Part shown: positions 9,149 to 17,852 of the stretch, one piece after another
Layout: every line of letters begins with the position of its first letter
Position numbering within the stretch: the first letter of the stretch is position 1
DNA from: Mesorhizobium sp. AR07
GTDB lineage: Bacteria; Pseudomonadota; Alphaproteobacteria; Rhizobiales; Rhizobiaceae
Length of the DNA: 64,000 nucleotides
Reading direction: 5' to 3'
Assembly (NCBI RefSeq): GCF_024746815.1
Contig: NZ_CP080525.1
Coordinates: forward strand, 3,590,501-3,654,500
Made by a program: the position numbers and the translations under genes
Notes under the pieces: generated by a model
What the model saw: only the letters and a program-made list of their open reading frames with translations
Told to the model about the DNA's origin: nothing
Databases searched by the model: none

Positions 9149-9415
9149 ACATCTCGCGCTTCGGTGTTGCTGGGTCCTCAACAATGTCGCGGCTCAGGTC
9201 GCGCCGGTTTGTCGACTTGAGGCGCCCGCGATGTCAGGATCGACGATCCGAACCGTCTCGTCCGCGACGTCGGGAACCACAGCGAAACGACCGCTGGGGT
9301 CAGAATCAATGGCTGATCACAAGCGACACAGCGCGCAACAGAATGAGATCAGCCTATCCTGTTACGCCCCAGGAGTTATAATCTCAGTGCAGAGGTACCT
9401 GGGCTAACCAAGCTC

Positions 9416-10429
9416 ATGCCGAAGCATTTGAACGATTGGCTCGCCGGCGCGTTGATGCCCATGGGAATAGAACCTGTCTTCGTAGTTGGCACGTCAGAGG
9501 GTGGCGTGACAGCCTTGCAGCAGTTGCTTTCCGCTCTTCCTGAGGATTTTCCAAGGGCCGTGCTAGTCGTCCTCCACGTTGGAGCCCACAGGAGCAATCT
9601 CCCTTGGCTGCTGAACCAACGCGGACCTCTTCAGGCTGTTCATCCCAACGACGGCGACGCAATCACCGCCGGGCACATCTACATCGCTCCCCCCGACCAT
9701 CATATGATTGTTGAACGTGGCATTATTCATTTAACCAAAGGGCCGCGGGAGAACTGGGCCCGCCCGGCGATCGATCCGCTGTTCCGAAGCGCAGCCAAAG
9801 CGTACGGTCCCAATGTCGTCGGGGTAATCCTGACGGGAGGGCTCAATGACGGCACCGCTGGATTGTATGAGATTAAGGAACGCGGTGGCACCAGCGTCGT
9901 GCAAAGCCCGGACGATGCCGCCAATCCCAGCATGCCGCAAAGCGCTATCGACCACGTGACCATCGATCACTGCACATCGTTGGCGGAGATGCCGAAGCTC
10001 CTGATGCGCCTGGCAGGGGCCAAGGTTCACGAAGTCATCGGATATGGTGAGGATGGGGATAAGGAGATGACTGCGGAGTTCACCCAAAATCATCCTGTCG
10101 CGATCACCTGCCCAGATTGCGGCGGGGCACTGCGGAAGACTGAATTGGGATCGCTGTCTCAATTCAGGTGTCATATTGGCCACGTCTACACCGCAGAAGT
10201 GATGTTGGCCGCGCAGTTCCTGGCACTTGAACGGGCGCTTGAAACGGCGATGCGATCACTGGGCGAGCGTGCCGAACTCTGCCGGCAGATGGCCGAAAAG
10301 ACCAACGACCGGGGTACGGTCGCAAATTGGGAGACGGCCATGCATGAGGCGACAGATCAAAGGTTGCCGATCGAAACACTTTTGACGCGGCAATGGATTC
10401 ATCCACATTTTGGACGTACAGATAGATAG
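9416..10429 (+). CDS. CheB-type protein methylesterase with C-terminal zinc-ribbon-like segment
   Basis: 337 residues. Residues about 20-200 are a CheB methylesterase domain: GTSEGG with nucleophile Ser27, HVGAHRSN with the catalytic His, LTGGLNDGTAGL with the catalytic Asp. There is no N-terminal receiver domain, unlike chemotaxis CheB. Around residues 225-265 a CPDCGG...FRCHIGHVY motif suggests a metal site, then helices. Stand-alone CheB proteins of this form usually sit beside CheB/CheR fusions, as here (next gene at 10507). The substrate is probably not a chemoreceptor; unknown. Confidence 0.85.
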   Translation: MPKHLNDWLAGALMPMGIEPVFVVGTSEGGVTALQQLLSALPEDFPRAVLVVLHVGAHRSNLPWLLNQRGPLQAVHPNDGDAITAGHIYIAPPDHHMIVERGIIHLTKGPRENWARPAIDPLFRSAAKAYGPNVVGVILTGGLNDGTAGLYEIKERGGTSVVQSPDDAANPSMPQSAIDHVTIDHCTSLAEMPKLLMRLAGAKVHEVIGYGEDGDKEMTAEFTQNHPVAITCPDCGGALRKTELGSLSQFRCHIGHVYTAEVMLAAQFLALERALETAMRSLGERAELCRQMAEKTNDRGTVANWETAMHEATDQRLPIETLLTRQWIHPHFGRTDR

Positions 10430-10506
10430 ATAGAGGCCGCGGGCGAGTTGGGAGCTCGAACAGGCGGGGCATGTAACTCAGCGAAGGCGACACTATCGAC
10501 AAGCAA

Positions 10507-13500
10507 TTGCCTAGCCCCGGCAGGAAGACGCCGCCCGACTTGGGTTTGATCGTCGGAATTGGCGCATCCGCTGGCGGCCTCAGCGCCTTTACGAGCTTCT
10601 TTGCAAACATGCCAACCGACGGCGGCATGGCGTTTGTCCTTGTCCAGCACCTGGCACCCGACCATCGAAGCATGCTGGCGGATATCCTCGGCAAGGTGAC
10701 CGCGATGAAGGTGGTCGAGGCTGAAGACGGTATGCCGGTGGCCGCGAACGCGGTTTATGTCATTCCGCCGAACGCTACATTGACGTTCAAGGCTGGGCGC
10801 CTTCGGGTTTCGCGTCCGGCGCCGCCGCGCGAACATCGAAGGCCTATCGACACGTTCTTCTTTTCTCTGGCGCAAGACCAGGGTGAAAACGCCGTCTGCA
10901 TCATTCTCGCCGGCACCGGCAGCGACGGCACGCTCGGATTGAAGGCTATCAAGGAAAATGGCGGGCTGACGTTAGCCCAAGCCGAATACGACCACATGGC
11001 AATGAGCGGCATGCCGCACAGTGCCGCAGCGACAGGGCTTGTGGATGCAGTGATGGCGGTCGAAGACATGCCTGCCAAACTTCTGTCCTACAAAGGCCAT
11101 CTGCTTGTGGTCGCACCAGTCAAGGGCGAGGATGGGACGCGCCAGGATATGGCCGCCCATCTTAAAACGATCAGCAAGCTCCTGCACACAAGGATCGGGC
11201 ACGACTTCAGTATGTACAAGGAGAACACCCTTATCCGGCGCATTCAGCGCCGGATGCAGGTTTTGCAGATCGACAAGGTTCCCGCTTACATAACACTCCT
11301 CAAGAAAGAGCCGGATCAGCTCGAATTGCTGTTTCGTGAATTCCTCATTGGTGTCACGCATTTCTTCCGCGATCCGCAAGCCTTCGAAGCGTTGGAGCGG
11401 ATAGCCATCCCGAAATTGTTGGAAGACAAGGGCGCCAGCGACGCGATCCGCATCTGGGTGCCGGGTTGCTCGACGGGAGAAGAAGTCTATTCGATCGCGA
11501 TTCTGGCAAAGGAGGAGGCGGAACGGCGAGGCATCGCTTCGAGGATACAGATATTCGCAACCGACATTGACGACCGAGCGGTCGCCATCGCCAGGGCAGG
11601 GCGTTATCAAAAGGTCTCCGGCGTTTCTGAAGAACGCCTCAACCGTTGGTTCACCAAGGACGGCGACGAGCATTGTCCGTTGAAGGAAATCCGCGAGCTA
11701 TGCGTTTTCTCGCCCCATAGCGTCGTCAAGGATCCGCCATTTTCGAAGCTCGACCTGATCTCGTGCCGAAACATGTTGATCTATATGAACGCCGATCTGC
11801 AGGATCGTGTGCTGCGCAGCTTCCACTACGCCCTCAAGCCAAACGGCATTCTATTTCTTGGGCCATCGGAAGGAGCGACAAGGCTCAACTCGGCATTTAA
11901 AACCCTCGACAAGAAGCACCGTGTCTTTGAGCGCGTTGATGCAAAGGTGATACTACCCGAGCTTTCGATCTCTGCCGATAGACCGCCACGGCACCCTTCG
12001 ACCGCAGCCGGATTTTCGCCCGGTGAGGATCGAATTGAGAGGAATGCGAGACGCGCTCTTGAGCAATATTCGCCTGTCTATGTGGTGGTCGACGAGCAAC
12101 ACGACATTGTGCGCTTCTCCGGCGGGGAAGTGGGCCATTATCTTGAGCCATCGTCAGGGACAGCTAGCCTGAACCTGTTCGGGCTTCTTAGGAAGGCGCT
12201 GCGGCCATCCGTCCGCGCCGCCATTCAAACCATGCTCACCACTAAACGTGCCGTCGTAAATGAGAATGTTGCCCTCAGGATAGACGGCAAGAGCCGAGCC
12301 GTGACCGTGATCGTCACGCCAATCGCCGGCGGGTTCTGCGTGGTCGCCTTTCAAGGCTCGCGTGTTGCAAGCATGGGCAACGCCGCCGTCACGCCTGGCG
12401 TACATCCGAACGCCGGCACGGAGGCGCTGGAACACGAGCTGCGGACCACAAAAACTCAGCTGCAATCCACCATCGACGAACTGGAAACCACCGCGGAAGA
12501 GATGAAGTCCGCAGCCGAGGAATATCAGTCGGTGAATGAGGAATTGCAGTCGTCCAACGAAGAACTGGAAACCGCTAAGGAGGAGATGCAGTCGGTCAAC
12601 GAAGAGCTCCATACCGTCAATGCTGAAATGACCGCCAAGAACGAGACGATGACGCTGCTGAACAGCGACCTCAAGAACCTCCTCGACAGCACCGACATTG
12701 CAACGATCTTTCTCCACAACGATCTTCGCATCAAAAGCTTTACGTCCGGCATGACTGATATCTTCCATTTGCGCGACGCCGATCGTGGCCGCCCGGTGAC
12801 AGAGATTGTCACGCTGCTGAACTACTCCGAGTTGCAGGACGACGTGCGCAAGGTGCTGCGCGACCTGGCCGTGCTTGAGAAAGAGGTCCGCGTCGGCGAG
12901 GAGGGCATGACGTTCATCATGCGCATTCACCCCTACCGCACGGTCGACAACGTGATCGATGGCGTCGTGATAACGTTCGTCGATATCAGCGAACGCAAGA
13001 AAGCCGAAGAGCATACGGCGCTTTTGATGGGCGAGCTTGACCATCGGGTAAAAAACATCCTGAGCATCGTTTCTGCCGTCGTCAAACAGACATTGAAAAC
13101 GAGCACGTCGCCGGAATCCTTCATGATCAGTATGGAGGGACGTGTCGCTGCAATATCGCGAGCCCACGGGGTCCTGACAAGGAACGGCGGACAGGATGAG
13201 GCGCTGCTGCATGATCTGATCACCACCGAATTGGCCCCTTACGATCGCCGGGGGAACAACCTGGAGGTCACCGGACCCGATATCGCGCTTACTCCGAAGG
13301 CCAGCCTGGCGATAGCCATGGCAGTCCATGAGCTTTGCAGCAACGCAGCCAAATACGGAGCGCTTTCTACGAGTTCCGGCCGTCTCACAGTCAGATGGGA
13401 GATCATCGGAGGCGCTTCCGCATGGACACTAAAGCTGGTCTGGACGGAAGCCGGGGGGCCAACGGTGGCGGAGCCGACAAGACAGGGGTTCGGGACGACC

Positions 13501-13644
13501 CTGATTGAACGCGGCCTGGCCCACGAATTCGATGCTACCGTAACCCGGGAATTCCTTGCCTTAGGGCTGAGGTGTACGATCGACATTCCCCTCACTGCGG
13601 AAGTCGGTCATGCGCGACTTCCACGAGAAAGAAGCGACGCTTGA
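10507..13644 (+). CDS. CheB-CheR-PAS-HWE hybrid sensor kinase
   Basis: 1045 residues. Order of domains: CheB methylesterase at about 13-190 (IGASAGG with Ser21, QHLAPDH, GTGSDGTLG); CheR N-terminal and SAM methyltransferase at about 215-480 (VPGCSTGEEVYSIA, FATDIDDRAV, SCRNMLIYM); PAS-like at about 500-620; a long heptad coiled coil at about 635-710 full of Glu/Asn repeats; PAS at about 715-835; HWE kinase at about 845-1035 (GELDHRVKNIL, HELCSNAAKYGAL, WTEAGGP). Soluble. An in-frame stop at 10474 leaves TTG 10507 as the first usable start, without a close ribosome site, so the start is uncertain. Stop overlaps the next receiver gene. Confidence 0.88.
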   Translation: MPSPGRKTPPDLGLIVGIGASAGGLSAFTSFFANMPTDGGMAFVLVQHLAPDHRSMLADILGKVTAMKVVEAEDGMPVAANAVYVIPPNATLTFKAGRLRVSRPAPPREHRRPIDTFFFSLAQDQGENAVCIILAGTGSDGTLGLKAIKENGGLTLAQAEYDHMAMSGMPHSAAATGLVDAVMAVEDMPAKLLSYKGHLLVVAPVKGEDGTRQDMAAHLKTISKLLHTRIGHDFSMYKENTLIRRIQRRMQVLQIDKVPAYITLLKKEPDQLELLFREFLIGVTHFFRDPQAFEALERIAIPKLLEDKGASDAIRIWVPGCSTGEEVYSIAILAKEEAERRGIASRIQIFATDIDDRAVAIARAGRYQKVSGVSEERLNRWFTKDGDEHCPLKEIRELCVFSPHSVVKDPPFSKLDLISCRNMLIYMNADLQDRVLRSFHYALKPNGILFLGPSEGATRLNSAFKTLDKKHRVFERVDAKVILPELSISADRPPRHPSTAAGFSPGEDRIERNARRALEQYSPVYVVVDEQHDIVRFSGGEVGHYLEPSSGTASLNLFGLLRKALRPSVRAAIQTMLTTKRAVVNENVALRIDGKSRAVTVIVTPIAGGFCVVAFQGSRVASMGNAAVTPGVHPNAGTEALEHELRTTKTQLQSTIDELETTAEEMKSAAEEYQSVNEELQSSNEELETAKEEMQSVNEELHTVNAEMTAKNETMTLLNSDLKNLLDSTDIATIFLHNDLRIKSFTSGMTDIFHLRDADRGRPVTEIVTLLNYSELQDDVRKVLRDLAVLEKEVRVGEEGMTFIMRIHPYRTVDNVIDGVVITFVDISERKKAEEHTALLMGELDHRVKNILSIVSAVVKQTLKTSTSPESFMISMEGRVAAISRAHGVLTRNGGQDEALLHDLITTELAPYDRRGNNLEVTGPDIALTPKASLAIAMAVHELCSNAAKYGALSTSSGRLTVRWEIIGGASAWTLKLVWTEAGGPTVAEPTRQGFGTTLIERGLAHEFDATVTREFLALGLRCTIDIPLTAEVGHARLPRERSDA

Positions 13645-13658
13645 CGACAACCGGTGAA

Positions 13659-14036
13659 ATGGCGGGGTTTCGGGTTCTTGTAGTTGAAGACGAGATGCTC
13701 ATCGCAATCGAAATCGAAGACACGTTGAAGGATTTCGGATGTGAAGTTGTTGGCCCGACTGGGAAGCTTGAAACCGCGCTTCAACTGGCTACCGACGAAA
13801 TGATCGATGCGGCGATCCTCGACGTGACCATTCGCGGCGGAGAGGTGTTTCCCGTTGCAGAAAAGCTGCTGGAGCGCGGCATTCCATTCATTCTTGCCAG
13901 CGGTTACGGCGAATGGGCGCTGCCAGACAAAATGCGCGATCGGCCGCGCTTGACCAAGCCGTTTACATCCGAGGAACTGCACGTCCAAATACGAGCGCTC
14001 GGCAAGGAAGCGGCTGACCGCAAGAGGCTTGGTTAG
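13659..14036 (+). CDS. Single-domain response regulator
   Basis: 125 residues from ATG 13659: VLVVEDEMLIAIEIED, DAAILDVTIRGG (phospho-acceptor Asp), ASGYGEW and TKPFTSEEL (conserved Lys). It has no output domain. An in-frame TTG at 13641 overlaps the TGA of the upstream kinase (TTGA), so translation may be coupled and the protein six residues longer. It is almost certainly the phosphorylation partner of the HWE kinase at 10507; it may act as a phosphate sink or relay. Confidence 0.85.
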   Translation: MAGFRVLVVEDEMLIAIEIEDTLKDFGCEVVGPTGKLETALQLATDEMIDAAILDVTIRGGEVFPVAEKLLERGIPFILASGYGEWALPDKMRDRPRLTKPFTSEELHVQIRALGKEAADRKRLG

Positions 14037-14496
14037 CGTTCTTGTTCTAAAGGGGGGCCAAGACGGTGGTGAATAACATTCATCCTTCCGCCGAGGTGAT
14101 CACAAAGAATTGAGGTAGCGAGCTTTTGCTGCCTTTCTCTCCGTCCAACCACTCGGAAGTTGATGATGCGCCTTTGGCGTCTCCGTAATTGTCGTCTCCA
14201 GCTCACTTCGCCGAGCTAAGGAGGTGAGTAACCAGTGCGCGAGTACAGCAAGCGCAAGAAGCTACTCCAGGAGCAGCAAACTTTACCCGCCCAGCCATCG
14301 ATCAAAAGACAGACAGCTCAACAAGGCTTGGCCAGTAAACGCCTGCAATGGAAAGGGATTAATGGATCGTCCTTTGTATTTTTTTTGGCAGAATTTTTCT
14401 CAAGACCGCCGGGCTTCTACGTAATGCTCGGGCAGCCTCACTTGCGCGGCGATCGCCAGTTCGTCCGTTGGAAGTTACATCCTGTCCATATCAGCC
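14037..14496. other. Intergenic; weak GTG frame with strong ribosome site
   Basis: AAGGAGG at 14218-14224 precedes GTG 14235, which opens a 100-residue frame (MREYSKRKKLLQEQQ) running to 14537 into the next feature. Composition in the second half is not protein-like and no domain is seen; I do not call it a gene. The rest of the stretch shows nothing. Confidence 0.3.
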
Positions 14497-14718
14497 ATGG
14501 CGTTGACCGGCGTCGTCCTTATCCAGAACAACCGTGATACCCGTGCGATGCCGGCCAAATTGAACGAAATTATTGTGGCGCTGGACAATGCGCGAAACGA
14601 GGTGGTTGGTCTCGAACATGCTTCGCACGCGGAAATTACCGCTGAGATCGAGAAAATCGAGCAGAACGCTGCCCTTTCGAACAAGGGTGAGACCTCAAAA
14701 GAGAAACTATCGCGTTGA
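14497..14718 (+). pseudogene. Low-affinity iron permease, C-terminal fragment
   Basis: 73 codons: MALTGVVLIQNNRDTRAM, KLNEIIVALDNARNEVVG and LEHASHAEI. This matches the cytoplasmic tail after the last membrane helix in low-affinity Fe permease family proteins, which read FLIQNxxNRDT. The N-terminal membrane helices are missing and upstream sequence does not encode them in any frame. Probably a remnant, though the short frame itself is intact. Confidence 0.6.
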
Positions 14719-14722
14719 CGAA

Positions 14723-14893
14723 ATGGAAGACGACATCGTGCGCAAGACACATGCAATCAAAGCGCCGACGCCGTTCGAAGCTGCGGGAAAGATTAGCCAA
14801 ACTGTGAAGCTGACCAAGCAGCCTGAAGGCGATTGGGTGAGGGTCACTGACGAAGAGAAGGGGCTGGTTTTCGGCTACATTCCGACGTCGTGA
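14723..14893 (+). CDS. Small hypothetical protein
   Basis: 56 residues from ATG 14723, five bases after the previous frame ends. Sequence MEDDIVRKTHAIKAPTPFEA then VRVTDEEKGLVFGYIPTS. Charged, soluble, no known domain. It follows the permease remnant in the same direction. Coding character is suggested by the balanced composition and ordered charge pattern; no clear ribosome site. Confidence 0.4.
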   Translation: MEDDIVRKTHAIKAPTPFEAAGKISQTVKLTKQPEGDWVRVTDEEKGLVFGYIPTS

Positions 14894-14991
14894 TACGATG
14901 CACGCGTGGCATGACCGAGACGGGCGGATCAATATACCTTTAGACGAGGAAAGCGATGCGGACGGCACCGCATAGGGGCGGGCTTCCGCGA

Positions 14992-15132
14992 TCACGAATT
15001 GGTGGTCTTGGCTGAAGAGGCGAACGACCCCCGTCGAATGCGCCTGAACCAGTTCAGCGCTATCAGCCCAACGATAGAGGCGACGACGAAGATAGCGGCG
15101 AATGAACCCAGGTAGAACAAGGAGTTTCTCAT
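14992..15132 (-). CDS. Possible single-pass membrane peptide
   Basis: 46 residues: MRNSLFYLGSFAAIFVVASI, then VGLIALNWFRRIRRG and a polar tail. One strongly hydrophobic helix followed by Arg-rich residues (inside). Its start codon overlaps the start of the rightward gene at 15131, and no ribosome site is seen, so it may be fortuitous. The extension beyond 15132 is a shadow of the 15131 gene. Confidence 0.3.
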   Translation of the reverse strand: MRNSLFYLGSFAAIFVVASIVGLIALNWFRRIRRGSFASSAKTTNS

Positions 15133-15337
15133 GGCTTCGACGACAGCAGCGTTAGTCTGGTATTTGGTAATCGACCAGCCCAGGGAACGCATGGTCGTGC
15201 TGCCCAGCACATTCGACAAGCGTGAACAATGTACCGCAGCCATCGCCGAATATCAGAAGCATCCAACGCCGGCCGGCTGGACGCTGCAGTGCGTGCCGAG
15301 CGCCTCGCCTTTCACTGACAATAGCCCCGCGCAGTAA
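15131..15337 (+). CDS. Small conserved hypothetical protein, copy 1
   Basis: 68 residues: MASTTAALVWYLVIDQP, VVLPSTFDKREQCTAAIAEY, GWTLQCVPSASPFTDNS. AAGGAG lies six bases before ATG. A close paralogue occurs at 31865-32068 with the same ribosome-site spacing, and identical residues spread over the whole length, which supports real coding. Short hydrophobic N terminus, two conserved Cys; possibly exported. Function unknown. Confidence 0.7.
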   Translation: MASTTAALVWYLVIDQPRERMVVLPSTFDKREQCTAAIAEYQKHPTPAGWTLQCVPSASPFTDNSPAQ

Positions 15338-15799
15338 ATCCGCCTCCGTTGAGAGACTTCCTATTACGCGAGCGAAATGCTGGCCCGTATCGTTTAAAAG
15401 CCCGCGCCCCTGGCGGAGAACGCGGGCCGATCAGGGTTTCCCCGATCTTCAGCAGGGCATGGTTTCAGTCTCCCTGTCGTCTTCAAGCGCACTACCTGCC
15501 GCGATGCACAATTAGAGATGGCTAATACTCCGTTAAGTCGGTTTTGGTCGTCGAATGAAAGTCGGCTTCCATTCGCGGTTCCGCTTCCGCTGCTGGCCTT
15601 CGTAGTCGGGAATGGCACGGCCGGCGGCCTGCAACACGAAGCAACCGAAGCGCCCGACAGGTATACAAATGTCCCTACGGCTTGCTCGCATATGGCGCCT
15701 ACAGTTGTATGACCGTTGAGTTCGTGAAAAGAAGACCCTCAAGTTTCAAGTGTCAGGCCGTTTTCGACGCGAGATCGCTGCTTGGGTGACTACCGTGCT
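15338..15799. other. Intergenic carrying a leftward small-RNA-like element
   Basis: The only structured content is the element at 15393-15536 described separately. The remainder (15540-15799) has short frames without support. Confidence 0.4.
15393..15536 (-). ncRNA. Candidate structured small RNA, copy A
   Basis: Leftward. It ends in a terminator: GCCCGCG pairs with CGCGGGC at 15400-15427, then TTTT. Before it a hairpin GATCGGGG-AAA-CCCTGATC (15431-15452) is visible. A TTAA-N7-TTAGC motif at 15521-15536 resembles a CtrA box and marks the upstream end of homology. Copy B at 26307-26426 shares the motif, the hairpin (with a compensatory G-C to C-G change) and the terminator. No open frame is shared. 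The 5' end of the transcript is not known. Confidence 0.5.
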
Positions 15800-16505
15800 C
15801 TATCGAATAGGCTCGGGTAACTCAGCTCCGAGCAGAAAGATCAGGGAGGAATAGTAAACCCACAAAAGGATGATGATCAGGGCACTTGCCGCCCTGAACG
15901 ATGACCCGACAGCGCTGCTGCCGATATGCCAACCGATGAGGCTCTTTGCCAGCCGTGAACAGCCCGGCTGTGTCGAAAGCCCCGACCCAGACGTCGCGCC
16001 ATTCCAGATCCCGGTCAGGAGGACCTTGTAAATGGCTGCAATAGTAGCGCGATCAGCAGATAAGACATCGGCGCGTTGACAAGGGCGATAAGCGGGGCGC
16101 CGAACGGCAGCACATGATTGATGCTGGCGCTCAAAGCTGCGCTTGCCGCGCTGGCTACAAGGGAAACCATCAGGAGGAAGCTTAATGCAATCACTAAGCC
16201 GAGACTGACGGTCCGGCCCGAATAGGCGTGACAAAGACGCGCCCTGGGGTTTGGTCTTCCAGATGACAACGACTGTCGCTATTATGCCCGATGAGGGGTT
16301 TGGGAACTTTGGAGAGCGCCTTGCAGCACCTCCGGCGCCTTAACGGCATCGGGCCAAAAACCAAGCCGGCTAATGGCAACGATTAGCAGCAATATTGGGC
16401 TAGCAACGTCACGGCGAAGAACGCCATCGCAGCCGCATGGGTGAGAGCATTGTCTTCTATAAACCCCGATAGCTTTCTCTCAACCGCCAAGCTTCTTTCA
16501 GCATG
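15800..16505 (-). pseudogene. YihY/BrkB family membrane protein, multiply frameshifted
   Basis: Reverse strand pieces in three frames line up with the family: MLKEAWRLRESYRG (start 16505), IEDNALTHAAAMAFFAVT, LVFGPDAVKAPEVL, LGLVIALSFLLMVSLVAS, LPFGAPLIALVNAPMSYL, KSLIGWHIGSSAVGSS and LLWVYYSSLIFLLGAELPE. At least four frame changes separate them. It was a six-helix inner-membrane protein of the family once called ribonuclease BN. The IS5 element lies 24 bases upstream of the start. Confidence 0.8.
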
Positions 16506-16525
16506 TGCGTTGCCTGAGCTGGCCT

Positions 16526-17479
16526 AAGAGCCTGACTCGAAACTCGGTTAGGCACGACGCGGAGCTGCCATGCGGCGAAGCATGAGGCGGATCGACGCGA
16601 TGAAGATCCACGCCTCGGCGCTGGCGATGGTCGCCTCGAAGTCCTTGGCGAGCCGGCGACAACGTCCCAGCCAGGCGAAAGTTCGCTCGACGACCCATCG
16701 TCGCGGCAGCACCTCAAAGCCCTTGGCCGTGTCGGAGCGCTTGATGATTTCGATGGTCCATGTGCCGAGATTGACCAGAGCCTGCGTCAGTTTTTCTCCG
16801 GCATAGCCGCCGTCGGCGAACAGATGGCGCAACCAGGGGTAAAGCCGTCGAATGGAGGCGATGACGCCGACTGCCCCATCCCTGTCCTGGATGTCGGCCG
16901 TATGCACCGTCAGCCCGACCAAGTGCCCCTCGGTGTCGGTAATGATATGGCGCTTGCGGCCTTTGAGCTTCTTGCCGGCGTCGTAACCACGCAAACCGGC
17001 AACGTCCGTGGTCTTTGCCGATTGGCTGTCGATGACGCCGGCGCTCGGGCTCGCCTCGCGACCGAGGGCGAGGCGTGCCGCAGCCACCAAGTGGAAGTTG
17101 ATGGTCTTCCACAGCCCGTTGTCCCGCCAGGCATAGAAATAGCGTTGAACCGTTGAAACCGGCGGGAACCGGTCCGGCAATGCCCGCCACTGGCAGCCGG
17201 TCCAGGCGATGTAGAGGAGCGCGTCCACGACCGCCCGAAGTTCTGTCGTCCGCGGTCGTCCCGTCGCCTTCGTTCCCGGCAGGAACGGCTCGATCAACTC
17301 CCATTCCTTGTCCGTCAACGCGTTTGCATCCCGCTGCCCCGCGCGGCAATATCGCCGGGTGGTCTCCGTCCAACCCATGTCGTGATCCCGTTCAAGTCTA
17401 GACAACTCAAGCGAATCACAACGGACGGGGCCACTCAACTGCTTCCACGCCCAATCCCGAGTTTCGGGTCAGGCTCTAA
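16526..17479 (-). mobile_element. IS5-family insertion sequence
   Basis: The element is 16529-17476 (948 bp). Terminal inverted repeats read GAGCCTGACTCGAAACTCGG at the left and the complement with one or two differences at the right. The trinucleotide TAA flanks it on both sides (16526-16528 and 17477-17479), matching the TNA target duplication of this IS5 subgroup. Complete, with an intact transposase. Confidence 0.85.
16548..17378 (-). CDS. IS5-family transposase
   Basis: 276 residues from ATG 17378 (MGWTETTRRYCRAGQRD). N-terminal DUF4096-like segment (LTDKEWELIEPFLPG), then the DDE core: SAGVIDSQSAKTTDV (first Asp), HLFADGGYAGEKL (second Asp), and RRWVVERTFAWLGRCRRL with the catalytic Glu. 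Length and motifs are complete, so the enzyme should be active. A longer reading from 17438 runs outside the usual start. Confidence 0.88.
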   Translation of the reverse strand: MGWTETTRRYCRAGQRDANALTDKEWELIEPFLPGTKATGRPRTTELRAVVDALLYIAWTGCQWRALPDRFPPVSTVQRYFYAWRDNGLWKTINFHLVAAARLALGREASPSAGVIDSQSAKTTDVAGLRGYDAGKKLKGRKRHIITDTEGHLVGLTVHTADIQDRDGAVGVIASIRRLYPWLRHLFADGGYAGEKLTQALVNLGTWTIEIIKRSDTAKGFEVLPRRWVVERTFAWLGRCRRLAKDFEATIASAEAWIFIASIRLMLRRMAAPRRA

Positions 17480-17515
17480 GGCAGAATAGAGAAATGGTAG
17501 GCAAAGACAGTTCCC

Positions 17516-17692
17516 TCAAGCTTCAGGATTTTGCCGATGAGCCTTCACCGCTAGCTCCTTGATGCATTCCACATTCTCACCGCAACGATCCATGATTTCG
17601 CGCGCTTTGAAAACCGAGATACCATACTGGGTCGCGATTTGCGCTGCCTCGGAATCAACAGGCTCGTCGGTGTCGTCTTGGGACGTATTCAT
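17516..17692 (-). CDS. Small DUF3606-like protein
   Basis: 58 residues from ATG 17692: acidic MNTSQDDTDEPVDSEAAQ, then IATQYGISVFKAREIMD and a Cys-containing helix. The helix-turn pattern with QYGIS..KAREIM resembles DUF3606 (compare TGITEAQARELI in the protein at 660). The IS21 element ends about 22 bases upstream of its start and has probably separated it from its promoter. Confidence 0.55.
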   Translation of the reverse strand: MNTSQDDTDEPVDSEAAQIATQYGISVFKAREIMDRCGENVECIKELAVKAHRQNPEA

Positions 17693-17852
17693 AGTTCGAT
17701 GTCCTTGACCCCGTGGGTCGGTCAAAATCCCCCGGGTATGGTCACTTGAAACTCCCCCACCTGATGGTCACCGGCAGCGCTACTGAACAGCGGTAGCCGG
17801 TAAGACAGGACGTTTATTTTCATCCCCTTTCATACAGCGAGGGGACCGGGAG

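Noticed and set aside
12154..13329. 391-codon open frame on the minus strand
   Set aside because: Antisense to the CheB-CheR-HWE hybrid; composition not protein-like.
14235..14537. GTG-started frame behind a strong AAGGAGG
   Set aside because: No domain, odd composition in the second half and overlap with the iron-permease fragment; left as a note only.
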